From contig NZ_CP037863.1 in assembly GCF_004353845.1 (NCBI RefSeq), forward strand, positions 79,365 to 143,364: a stretch of DNA of 64,000 nucleotides, given 5' to 3'. The stretch is from Citrobacter arsenatis. GTDB lineage: Bacteria; Pseudomonadota; Gammaproteobacteria; Enterobacterales; Enterobacteriaceae. This document shows, piece by piece, positions 9,301 to 17,104 of this stretch. Under the pieces are notes generated by a model. That model was given only the letters and a program-made list of their open reading frames with translations. It ran no database searches and was not told the DNA's origin. The stretch's first letter is position 1. Each line of letters begins with the position of its first letter. A program made the translations under genes and the position numbers.

Positions 9301-11760
9301 ACCGGGCGCACTGACGTAAGCATGGGTCACATACAATGGCTGGTTTTTAGGGAGCGTCAGCATGTCATTCCCTCGTCTGATTTCTATTCCTTTGTCACTG
9401 ATCCCTGTAACCTCGAGACGGTCTTTAGCTTTAAGATGATGTTCACGGTCACCGGCAACAGCCAGAAGCTTTTCACCGGTAGACACATTCAGTGTTTCCT
9501 GGTTAAAAAGACGCCAGTCTGCGGTGACATCGCTTAATTTCATCCTGGTAAGCACTCCATCTCCGTCAATGAGTGAAAGTACACGGGTATCCTCATGCAC
9601 CCGATCAATCACGTAAGACTGACGATTTCTGGAATCACTGCGGTCCTCAAGCACCATTCCGGGGCGATAAGAACCTGGCATGCGGCGGGTTCGCTGATCG
9701 AGCCAGACAGGGTGTCTGGCTTCAATATCCACACCGTCGCGTGCCAGTTGCCCTGCATTTTGAAGCGCATTACGAATAAGCCCTGTCAGGTGTGACTGTT
9801 CACGCTTTCCGATTACCACTGCAGTTACGTTTTCGCTACCGCCGTTCAGCTCTGCGAAGCGCGTGGCCAGTGATTCGTAGCGTTCGCGTTTGTCAGGGAT
9901 ACTGACCACCGAGGCTTCCAGACCTGGTGCTGGTTCTGTTCGACGGGAACGACTTATACCGGCTGACTCCAGTACCGACATGGCATTACCGTTAGCCTGA
10001 CGCCCGGCGCTGTCGAGAAAGACCAGTTGAGCATCCTGCGCGCGGGCTTCACCCAGCAAAACCAGTGTTTCTTTCAGTCCAAGACGCTCTGCCCCCTCAA
10101 TAATCAGCGTACTCTGGGGTTTAAGATGGAAATCGCCACTCAGGACATGCTGGCGGCTGATAAGTCTGTCACGTAGTGTGTCTGATTTTGCCAGGGATAT
10201 GGCACGTTCTGCGGAACTGGCCAGAACCTGAACATCACGACCGAGTGCCGTGGAAATACCGGTTAGCTGAGTCGTCAGGTCGCGGATACCTGCCACCCCT
10301 GACGGAGCATTCATCAGTACCAGTGGGTCCTGCTCCACGACCGCCAGTGACGGCGGCGCATACTGCTCAGGTCGGGTAAAACTGACCACACTTGTGGATT
10401 TGATGTGTTCCTGGCTAAGAGCCTGAATGGACAGCTCATCCAGCAGGTGGATCCTTGAAGTAAAAACACCTTTTTCACTGTCCAGCGGTACAATCATGCC
10501 GTCTTTCAGTGACGCATCAATCGCAACACGAATATCTTTCATGTCCGGGAGTTTTTCACTCAGTTCGGCCGTTGTCAGCATCAGTTCACCAAAGGTGAAA
10601 CGTGTTTTATTGTCGCTCAGCTGCGAGATGGCCTGGCGAACAGCTTCGGTCACCTCTGGAATCGGTAATGGTTCCTCGAAGCGACCGTTCGTGGTGAGAT
10701 GAATTCCTCTGTCACGCGGCTGAGCAGGTGCCTGTTTTTCTCCCGACACTTTACCCTGCTCCTGTTCCGTAGTTGTTGAGGTGGTTAATCCGGGCGTTAC
10801 GGGAGTGTTTCTGAGTACGCTCACTGCTCCTGGTACCTTTTCCTGGCCTGTGTATTCAGAAGGTTGAATACTGTCCTGGTAAGCCCTGAGATCAAATCCC
10901 TTCTCTTTCATCTGCCCCAGCCAGCGTTCCATGAGGCGTAACCGGGAGGGATCAACTTTGGCCCTTCGTGTATCCTTTGCCGCCACGTCCCGGCTGCGTA
11001 ATGTGGCCTCAGCGCCGATTGCCCCCTGAATTTCGCGTCCCCGCGAGGAAAATTCTTCCCTGACTTCTTCCGGCACCCCCTTTATTTCCCACATGCCATG
11101 TTTACCGACTTCTTCTACCTCATGGCCCAGCGCCTCCACACGGCTTCGCAGTGCGCTGCGGTATATTTTCCCGAGCGTCACCTGCATTTTCATAACCGTC
11201 TCAATAAAACCGGCATTATGGATATAGTCAGTGGCCAGCGCTTTCCACTTACCATCCTGTTCTGTCATGTTGGCCACAAGAAGATGCGTGTGCAGCTGGG
11301 GATCAAGATTTCTGGATGTATCATGGGTGAATGCCGCCGCCACCATTTTGCCGGTATGAACGATGGAAGTGATCCCGTCTTTTGTATCACGGGCAGAAAT
11401 CAGCTTCTCAACATAACCTGCAGCAATACGAACGGCATGGTTATGGGCTTCCAGCATCTCCTTATCGCCCCCAATGAGTGCCAGTATTGAGACGCTTTTG
11501 GGAGCTGAAAAAGTAAGATCGTGGCCCGGCCGGTGTACATGGTTGCCATTAATTTCTTTACCCAGGCGGGAACCATCAGGCAAACGCCCTTCCAGTACGG
11601 CTGTCAGGTCATCTCCCCTGACCTGACCATCGAGGCCCAGCGCGTCAGCGCCTTCCCCCATCCAGAGGCTTTGCAGGTTACCGAGGAAATAATAGTTATC
11701 TGAATGGCTGTAGTAGCCAGCAGCATCGGCTGCCGAGCCAATAGGGGCGACTGACATCAT
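6337..11760 (-). CDS. traI: Conjugative relaxase and helicase TraI
   Basis: An 1807-residue MobF relaxase (F TraI is 1756). The N-terminal transesterase has tyrosine pairs at 16-17 and 23-24 and the metal-binding histidines at 146, 157 and 159 (THDTS, QLHTHLL), identical in position to F. A Walker A motif (GYAGVGKT) lies near residue 1025 in the RecD-like helicase part. It nicks oriT, stays bound to the 5' end of the transferred strand and unwinds it into the pilus channel. ATG overlaps the traD stop by 4 bases (ATGA), so translation is coupled. The C-terminal 250 residues are charged and probably recruit partners. The cognate site is predicted at 39341-39352. Confidence 0.97.
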   Translation of the reverse strand: MMSVAPIGSAADAAGYYSHSDNYYFLGNLQSLWMGEGADALGLDGQVRGDDLTAVLEGRLPDGSRLGKEINGNHVHRPGHDLTFSAPKSVSILALIGGDKEMLEAHNHAVRIAAGYVEKLISARDTKDGITSIVHTGKMVAAAFTHDTSRNLDPQLHTHLLVANMTEQDGKWKALATDYIHNAGFIETVMKMQVTLGKIYRSALRSRVEALGHEVEEVGKHGMWEIKGVPEEVREEFSSRGREIQGAIGAEATLRSRDVAAKDTRRAKVDPSRLRLMERWLGQMKEKGFDLRAYQDSIQPSEYTGQEKVPGAVSVLRNTPVTPGLTTSTTTEQEQGKVSGEKQAPAQPRDRGIHLTTNGRFEEPLPIPEVTEAVRQAISQLSDNKTRFTFGELMLTTAELSEKLPDMKDIRVAIDASLKDGMIVPLDSEKGVFTSRIHLLDELSIQALSQEHIKSTSVVSFTRPEQYAPPSLAVVEQDPLVLMNAPSGVAGIRDLTTQLTGISTALGRDVQVLASSAERAISLAKSDTLRDRLISRQHVLSGDFHLKPQSTLIIEGAERLGLKETLVLLGEARAQDAQLVFLDSAGRQANGNAMSVLESAGISRSRRTEPAPGLEASVVSIPDKRERYESLATRFAELNGGSENVTAVVIGKREQSHLTGLIRNALQNAGQLARDGVDIEARHPVWLDQRTRRMPGSYRPGMVLEDRSDSRNRQSYVIDRVHEDTRVLSLIDGDGVLTRMKLSDVTADWRLFNQETLNVSTGEKLLAVAGDREHHLKAKDRLEVTGISDKGIEIRRGNDMLTLPKNQPLYVTHAYVSAPGGRDNDRGVVLAALNTRDISGQTVNSLAQSGHRAEIFTAEVQDRAEARLQRMKTNVSPVQLVRTLSGQDNVSSAVETLQDSVRTEAGLAVWRAVNDQRTVTFSPLVLAKDAVKYHPDLDAIGDEINSMLKTGELLQVSLSGEPKLVARSTWEMEKAILRVVDQGKNTQLPLLDHVPEAVMSGLTDGQRKSTTLVLGSTDQFIGIQGYAGVGKTTQIKAVIAALDTLPAGVRPVLTGLAPTHQAVKEMSDVGVRAQTIKSFIVEHEQATAGGEKPDYKGQVFLIDESSMAGNQDTAALFQAIAAGGGRAVSMGDIDQFESVDVGAPFKLMQERSPMDVAIMKEIVRQKDAQLRGAVHDIIDNRIDAALKRIESQPGDRVSRDVDAIVPDSVFQETTTPVDDIVADWTGRTQDARDRTLIITQLNADRRAVNAGIHATLAERGELGEKAVRVPVLEKITHTRHEFNQTQAWQSGMVVKRGDRYQDVLAVDRNGRTVTVRDEEGRIGLYSPRELITGDVQLFHRREIEVRAGDLLKFTATDRDLGQTANKRYTVESVSETGDIRLKGEKGHTTINPKDVRAQQHIDYGWAVTGYGAQGASTDYVITLEGTEEGRKALATRRAFYISASRVKEHVQIYTDGKQDWINAVKSPERDIKTAHDALAPETQRKQAKAIWSMGQPVSKTAIGRAWLRHQNMHDSSLTAKIIPATRRFPEPALALPVYDNNGKSSGLVLVSLVASNEGRLTHGETRMVMSERGRGALLQRSKSGNTVVVSELSAALDAVRNRPEDGVFWQVGTESLSAQLIKVSGGERRENEEISVQRVSRESSEIILPETEQNADKNSAVDISHIREQDEARKRTEESLAADAGKSSGEAAEPLSVKIIQPTGEELNIKPEIYGADGQKDIPEPDKNILRSIASSEERQEIDPAKLLRAGQEIDAGRGADISGVSRQVTELARNERDIARQTNSIEHGRLPEREEQSLTRTIQKER

Positions 11761-14327
11761 AATTCAGGCTCTCTGTCGTCATAATGTTGATCGTGTTCGC
11801 CATAACCCGGATCGTCGGGATTGCGATGCAATAAAATATTTTCTTCGTCCTGCGCGAGACGTTTATTCGTCTGGTGTGTTTCCGGACTGGTGTCTGTCCG
11901 GACTGTTTTTCCCGACGTCGTGACCGTTATCCCCCCATCACTATTCGGGGTGATTCGTGCATCCAGGTTCAGCGTTTCCCCTGCCGCGCTCTCATCTCCC
12001 TGCTGATCGTTGCCTGATGCGTTAGGACGTTGGCGCGCCTTTTGCAACATATCCAGGGCTGAGGTGACAGGCTGTTCAGTACCGGATGTACGATGGCGGA
12101 GACCGCGCAATGCCGCCGGCAGAGTGCTGTCCTGAACAACAGGATCGGGCACAACTGGAATGGTTGGTTCCCCAGAACACGGAGAGTCATTTGCAGAAGC
12201 AGAAACTGAGGGCGTCGGTGTTTCCTGTGGGGCTTGCCGGGTAAAAAGCAGAGGGAAAACATTATTTTTCTCAACGGAGGAAACCTTCACGACACTTGAT
12301 TTTTTTTCGGGGATCACTGGTGGTGAAATAATGTCTTCCTGCTTCAGCTCAGGTTCTGTGGCCCGGACAGGAGTAACGCCTGCCGGTGGCGTTTCTTTTT
12401 CTGTCACAATGGCTGAGGGCCGGGAAGTAATGCCTGTATCGCCTCCGGATGCAGCTGTATTAGCACCCGACTTTTCCAGTATTTCATCCCCGGTCGGGAA
12501 AGTCAGACCGGCAGCAGAAGCGGCACGCTCATTTTTTTTAATCACCTTTTCCAGTTCGGGACTCAGAGCATCGCGAATGTTTCTTTCAATCAGCCCGGGT
12601 TGATGTTTTTTCGGCTTCCGGAATTTGAGTTTCAGTCGGACAACCGGATATTCACCCGGCATACGGACATAAAAACTCAGGTTAGGCAGACGCATAATCT
12701 GGTCGTAATCGACAATTGGGTCGTTAACCTCATCCTTACCCAACGACACACCATCACGGACCTGATCCAGACCGTAGCTGTTCTGCTCACGAATTTTTCG
12801 TTTACGCTGATGCCCCAGTTCCTCTTCCACCACTTTGGCCATCTCCGCACTTGGGGAACGGCCATACATGCGGGTGTTCATCAGGTCGAATATACTTTTG
12901 GCCAGCTCACGACCATAAACGTGGATCATCTGTGCCATATTCTGCATTCCCAGGACAAAACAGCCGCCGAATTTACGCGCTTCAGCCATCGTTTCTGCCA
13001 GTTCGGGGATGCGCTGAAGGCTGGGAATTTCGTCACAGATAAACCACACTCGCCGGTCGCTGTTCTCCCCCATACTCTGTAAAAACATAGTGGCCAGTGA
13101 TAACCAGAGAGATATCAGAGGCCGGACACTTTTGCGGTGTCGGGCCTGTGTGGAAATAAAGAGCCAGCTGCTGTCGTACTTCGACTGTGTCATCCATTCG
13201 CGGATGGTAAACGGGGGTTTGGTACCGTCATCCAGTCCCTGCAGGTATCGCAGTGATTTGGCATAGTTGGTGACTACTGAACGGATCGATATGGCGGTCT
13301 TTTCAATTTTCTCCTCAACCAGGTTTGCCGATGGGGTGTTGGCCAGATAATCACGCAGGCTTTTCATGCTGAGGGACAACAATGTCTTGAGAAATTTCTC
13401 AATGTTGCGCTCCGGGTCAGCAGACATCCTTATGGCCAGGTCAGCATAAATGGTCCGAGAACTGGATACCCAGAAGGGGTCGGACTCTCCTTCAACGGGG
13501 ATAAGACTCGTTGCAAGGTTGTCATAGTCCACAGCATCAACACACTCTCCCCACATATCCCAGTTAGCGCAGCGTTCATCATGAGCGTTAAGAATGAAAT
13601 CAGTGCGGGGGTTGTAGTGGGTTTCAGTAAATGTACAGCCTGAATCATAGATAATGGCCCGATCGCCACGTTTTCGGATGAACTCCAGCAGCCAGCGAAT
13701 AAGAGTCGACTTACCCACGCCAATCGTGCCGTGGATCAGGAAGTTCATTACTTCGGCCATCCTGACCATGTGTAATTCACCCACACGTAAGTCGGACAGT
13801 TCTCCACTCTTACGCAGTAGCCGGTTCACCTCGGCCGGGTTTTCCGTCAGTTGCATGCCGGAAATATACTGGTCTTCACTTTCCTTGCGGCCAATGTCGG
13901 CAATGTACCAGGCGATGCCCACGAATACACACATGCTGAACACACCGCTGACCAGCACGGCCCACTGCAGTTCATTGAAAAACTGCTCCCCCATAGCCGT
14001 CATGTAAGGGTCTGTGAGTATCTGTGGCAGGGTCATTTTCAGAACCATCTGCGTCTGAGTGGCGGCATACCAGTAATGGATGTCATAGAGTTTTGGAGTG
14101 CCCGGCGGCATCAGGTTGATGAAGCTGCTGTTAATGCTGGAAAACCACCACAGTGAGCCGTTATCGAAAACCTCCTGTGGTATGCGTAAGAAAAAGATGA
14201 CGGCTGCCAGCACAGCAAAAAGGATGAAGATCCAGAATCCTATCCAGTTATTGACCTGAAAGAACATGCGCCAGCGATAGGCAGTCATCTGCCCACCCTG
14301 AGTGAGATTTTTACCTGCAAAGCTCAT
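11757..14327 (-). CDS. traD: Type IV coupling protein TraD
   Basis: An 856-residue ATPase. The start at 14327 is chosen because MSFAGKNLTQGGQM aligns with the F TraD N-terminus; the frame extends 30 codons upstream without homology. Two N-terminal membrane segments (about 23-45 and 105-130) are followed by Walker A (GTIGVGKST, about 200) and Walker B (RVWFICDEIP, about 429), and by a Pro/Ser-rich low-complexity C-tail (from about 590) longer than that of F. It links the TraI-DNA complex to the secretion channel and pumps DNA. It is cut off from traT by the opposite-strand ccdAB pair, so it may need transcription through that pair or a promoter of its own. Confidence 0.95.
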   Translation of the reverse strand: MSFAGKNLTQGGQMTAYRWRMFFQVNNWIGFWIFILFAVLAAVIFFLRIPQEVFDNGSLWWFSSINSSFINLMPPGTPKLYDIHYWYAATQTQMVLKMTLPQILTDPYMTAMGEQFFNELQWAVLVSGVFSMCVFVGIAWYIADIGRKESEDQYISGMQLTENPAEVNRLLRKSGELSDLRVGELHMVRMAEVMNFLIHGTIGVGKSTLIRWLLEFIRKRGDRAIIYDSGCTFTETHYNPRTDFILNAHDERCANWDMWGECVDAVDYDNLATSLIPVEGESDPFWVSSSRTIYADLAIRMSADPERNIEKFLKTLLSLSMKSLRDYLANTPSANLVEEKIEKTAISIRSVVTNYAKSLRYLQGLDDGTKPPFTIREWMTQSKYDSSWLFISTQARHRKSVRPLISLWLSLATMFLQSMGENSDRRVWFICDEIPSLQRIPELAETMAEARKFGGCFVLGMQNMAQMIHVYGRELAKSIFDLMNTRMYGRSPSAEMAKVVEEELGHQRKRKIREQNSYGLDQVRDGVSLGKDEVNDPIVDYDQIMRLPNLSFYVRMPGEYPVVRLKLKFRKPKKHQPGLIERNIRDALSPELEKVIKKNERAASAAGLTFPTGDEILEKSGANTAASGGDTGITSRPSAIVTEKETPPAGVTPVRATEPELKQEDIISPPVIPEKKSSVVKVSSVEKNNVFPLLFTRQAPQETPTPSVSASANDSPCSGEPTIPVVPDPVVQDSTLPAALRGLRHRTSGTEQPVTSALDMLQKARQRPNASGNDQQGDESAAGETLNLDARITPNSDGGITVTTSGKTVRTDTSPETHQTNKRLAQDEENILLHRNPDDPGYGEHDQHYDDREPEL

Positions 14328-14538
14328 AGAATTTACCCGGCAGTAATCGCATCGCCAGAACGGCAACGAGATAAACGGTTGGTTAAAAAAAGAGATTCCA
14401 GCGCTCGCCGCAGACATGACTGCGCCTGTGCAGTCATGTGAGGAAGCGAAATATCACAGGAATAACGACAGGCACTTACGCTCTGGAGCATAAATGCGCT
14501 ATATTTATGCGCATACATAATGCGCAGAGGATTTAACA
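14328..14538. promoter_or_regulatory. Divergent gap between traD and ccdA with ccd operator-like repeats
   Basis: ATGCGC occurs three times at exact 13-bp spacing (14494, 14507, 14520) just before ccdA, and TGCGCAT at 14508-14514 with ATGCGCA at 14520-14526 forms an inverted repeat. Toxin-antitoxin operons of this type are autorepressed by CcdA-CcdB binding to repeats over the promoter, so this is the likely operator. The remaining sequence is the traD leader. Confidence 0.6.
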
Positions 14539-14787
14539 ATGAATACGACTATGCGGTCGCGCAAAAGAAGCACCAATATTTCGCTGGATGCCGCCCTGGT
14601 GGACGAAGCGAAGATGCTTAACATCAATCTTTCAGCAGCCCTTAATTCTGCTCTTGAAGACGTGGTCCGTGCCGAACGTCAGGCCAGATGGAGACAGGAA
14701 AACAAAGCGGCTATTGATGCTATGAACAAATTTACTGCTGAACATATTATTCCCGGCAGCAGTGCAGCACTGAGAGTCTTCAAATGA
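14539..14787 (+). CDS. ccdA: CcdA-like antitoxin
   Basis: An 82-residue protein with an N-terminal ribbon-helix-helix DNA-binding region (STNISLDAALVDEAKMLNIN) and a C-terminal helix (RQARWRQENKAAIDAMNKFT) that matches the CcdB-binding tail of CcdA, including the conserved WRxEN pattern. AGAGG precedes the ATG. It overlaps the toxin start by 4 bases (ATGA). It neutralises CcdB and should repress the operon. It is on the opposite strand from the surrounding tra genes, suggesting insertion into the transfer operon. Confidence 0.9.
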   Translation: MNTTMRSRKRSTNISLDAALVDEAKMLNINLSAALNSALEDVVRAERQARWRQENKAAIDAMNKFTAEHIIPGSSAALRVFK

Positions 14788-15095
14788 ATCAGGGGACCGT
14801 ATTCAGAAGACTGGACAATCCGGAATATCCGTATTTCGTCATTGCGCAGTCCGATCAGTTAATCGATCTCAATACACGGGTCATCATTCCTTTTGTCAGA
14901 TGGCGCCAGTCATTACCTGGAATGAGCAAGATTAATCCCGTCGTTAACATCGATGGTGAACGATATATTCTGATGACGCAGCTGATTCAGACGGTCTATC
15001 TTCATGAGCTTGATGAGGAGGATATTCACAGTTACCGCCCTGAGATGAGAGATCTCATCGTCAGTGCGGTAGACTTTCTTGTTACAGGTAGCTAA
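14784..15095 (+). CDS. ccdB: CcdB-like gyrase-poison toxin
   Basis: A 103-residue protein aligning with CcdB throughout: FVIAQSDQLIDLNTRVIIPF, INPVVNIDGERYILMTQ and the C-terminal helix ending AVDFLVTGS. The C-terminus resembles the Vibrio-type CcdB (recalled as ...IDFLITGI) rather than the FWGI end of F CcdB, so Trp99 of F is absent. The toxin traps DNA gyrase and kills cells that lose the plasmid. The stop overlaps the end of the convergent lipoprotein gene by 4 bases. Whether the final Ser instead of Ile affects toxicity is unknown. Confidence 0.88.
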   Translation: MNQGTVFRRLDNPEYPYFVIAQSDQLIDLNTRVIIPFVRWRQSLPGMSKINPVVNIDGERYILMTQLIQTVYLHELDEEDIHSYRPEMRDLIVSAVDFLVTGS

Positions 15096-15433
15096 CTCTT
15101 AGAACCAAAAACGATACCTTTCTCCTGCATGCACCGTCGCCATGCCGATCCAGGGTCTCCGTTATCCAGAATCTCGGATTCAACATATGGGATATCCTCT
15201 AATACGAGGAATTGTGTTGTTGAATCCCCCACTCGTACATAATAAGAATCTATTTTCTTGATGGCTCTGAGTGTAGTTTTTCCATTTTTACCCAAAGAGG
15301 ACGAATGGACAACCGAGGTACATTGATCGGCAGCTGATGTAACTGAACTAAATTCAGTTTGGTTATTACCAGAACAGCCAGAGAGTATCGCAACCGTTGA
15401 AATCAAGACATAATAAAACTTAAGTTTCTTCAT
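15092..15433 (-). CDS. Small lipoprotein of unknown function
   Basis: A 113-residue protein with a signal peptide and lipobox (AILSGC, Cys at 20), so it is predicted to be lipid-anchored. Two further cysteines (about 38 and 100) could form a disulfide. It lies 51 bases downstream of traT in the same direction and ends convergently with ccdB. It could be an accessory surface protein of the transfer system; no family is recognised. Confidence 0.7.
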   Translation of the reverse strand: MKKLKFYYVLISTVAILSGCSGNNQTEFSSVTSAADQCTSVVHSSSLGKNGKTTLRAIKKIDSYYVRVGDSTTQFLVLEDIPYVESEILDNGDPGSAWRRCMQEKGIVFGSKS

Positions 15434-15484
15434 GTTCTTTCCTAAGACAATACTGATTCAGGACAACAACTTAATTAAAGTAGG

Positions 15485-16216
15485 TTACATAATGCCAGCG
15501 ATAGACTTAGCTAGCTGTGCTTCCAGAACCGGTTTCGCCTCTTCAAACTTTAGGTTTACCTTATTGGCATTGGACACTACTCGGGTCTGATATTTTGCCC
15601 TGTTACCTTGCTCAGTACTCGTCTGCACCTTAACTCCAGAAGTTCCTTGCTTCAAAGCGGCAACATTATCCGTTGTGACAGTGGCTTTACTGCGCTCAGA
15701 GATTTGCAGATCGGTCACCATCGTGTAGTTAATATCTTCAACCATCGCATCAGCGGCCATACCGATCAGACCGCTGGCTAGGCCAACTCCGAGTGTGGCC
15801 CCTGCAGAACTTGAGTTATACGCAGTGATACCTGCACCAAGAGCTGCGCCCATCGCGGCTCCTTCGTAGCCCGTTTTCAGGAAGCCCTGCGATTCACGCA
15901 GGTCCATTTTCTCAGCCTTCAGAACGTTGGCCTGAATCCAGTAGTCGGCCGTATCAGGAGAACTGGAAACCCGGTAACCTTTTGCGGCCAGTTCACTGGT
16001 AATTTTCGCCTGCAGGCCTGACATGTCTTTGTCGGACGTATTGCGAATCTGGAGATAAACAGTCTTCTCTGAAGATGGTTCCAGCCAGATGGTTTCACTC
16101 ATCTGGGTCTTCACGTCAAGATTGCGCTTTTTCACAGCAGTGGACATGGCTCCACAGCCCGAAAGTACCAGGGTAGAGGCAACTAAAGTGACAACTGCAT
16201 ACTGTTTTAATTTCAT
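15485..16216 (-). CDS. traT: Surface exclusion lipoprotein TraT
   Basis: A 243-residue outer-membrane lipoprotein with lipobox LVLSGC (Cys at 21), the usual TraT length. The glycine-rich hydrophobic centre (GAAMGAALGAGITAYNSSS) and C-terminal region match TraT. It blocks stable mating between cells carrying the same plasmid and confers some serum resistance in F-like systems. It sits downstream of the traS-like gene as in F, but a 304-base gap separates them, so it may have its own promoter. Confidence 0.95.
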   Translation of the reverse strand: MKLKQYAVVTLVASTLVLSGCGAMSTAVKKRNLDVKTQMSETIWLEPSSEKTVYLQIRNTSDKDMSGLQAKITSELAAKGYRVSSSPDTADYWIQANVLKAEKMDLRESQGFLKTGYEGAAMGAALGAGITAYNSSSAGATLGVGLASGLIGMAADAMVEDINYTMVTDLQISERSKATVTTDNVAALKQGTSGVKVQTSTEQGNRAKYQTRVVSNANKVNLKFEEAKPVLEAQLAKSIAGIM

Positions 16217-16520
16217 GGTTTATCCTGTTTGTTTTACAAGCACATCATTTATCCTGAATTTCATTTTTGAATTCATTGATACAGAACATAAGTCCAGGAT
16301 TTTTCCTAACACTCCCCAATAAGTTCGACATTAAAATACAGCATTAGAAATGCTACACAATTAATGATGTAAATTAATTAATTAGAAGGGGAAACTGAAA
16401 ATAATGTAATAGAAAAGGTTAATTAAAATTTAGACAAATGCACAAGAAACAGCATCACTGATGCGGATATCACCTATAAATGTGATAACCGCAAACTTGC
16501 CAATAATGGGACCTAATCGT
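16217..16520. other. AT-rich gap between the traS-like gene and traT
   Basis: About 300 bases, strongly AT-rich at 16320-16450. A traT promoter is plausible here, since TraT of F is highly expressed, but I cannot single out boxes reliably. No gene is visible. Confidence 0.35.
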
Positions 16521-17090
16521 TTAAATTTTCTGACTTATACTCTTCAGCTTTCCTAATATGGGACCAATGCCATATCTGGTCATTTCGGCGCTAACAACGG
16601 TTTGCATAATTAAAAAAGGAAGCATAATAGCTACTGGTGATAAGACTAAAACCCAAGGAGCCTCGACAGATATTATAGCCACAGATGTATTACATAAGAA
16701 AAAGAACACTGCAAACTTTGAAATGATTTTTTTTAATCGCCCTATGATTAAAGACTTAGCTCTTGCCTCTTTGCTAAGAGATAAATAGGCTAGAGCGGGG
16801 CCATACAACGCCATTCCGATAAATAATGAAAAAACCAGAGCTAAGGAGCTAGCCGCAAGAATAAATCCATATTCACCAGTCAAAGTGGTCATATTGTCGA
16901 AATGATCAATATGAGGCACGAAACTATATACAGTCCACATGACAGCCAGCGCATAAACCGCGGCACAACTCAGAGGCAATAGCATACTTAGTTTCAAAGC
17001 ATGTAAAGGACTAATCAATGGTCTATTATAGTCTTCAATACTTTCAGCCAACATTCGAATGTCATTATTTACATCTGCCTGTGTAATCAC
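16521..17090 (-). CDS. traS: TraS-like entry exclusion inner-membrane protein
   Basis: A 189-residue protein with about four hydrophobic segments (residues roughly 35-60, 75-105, 125-150, 155-175). The GTG at 17090 is preferred because AGGAG lies 8 bases upstream and the product then begins MITQAD, like F TraS (MITQ...); the frame itself opens at 17108. Position between traG and traT is the classic TraS position. TraS proteins vary greatly in sequence because they pair specifically with the TraG C-terminus of the same plasmid group. Assignment rests on position, topology and the start rather than on full-length similarity. Confidence 0.7.
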   Translation of the reverse strand: MITQADVNNDIRMLAESIEDYNRPLISPLHALKLSMLLPLSCAAVYALAVMWTVYSFVPHIDHFDNMTTLTGEYGFILAASSLALVFSLFIGMALYGPALAYLSLSKEARAKSLIIGRLKKIISKFAVFFFLCNTSVAIISVEAPWVLVLSPVAIMLPFLIMQTVVSAEMTRYGIGPILGKLKSISQKI

Positions 17091-17104
17091 TATGCACACT
17101 CCTA

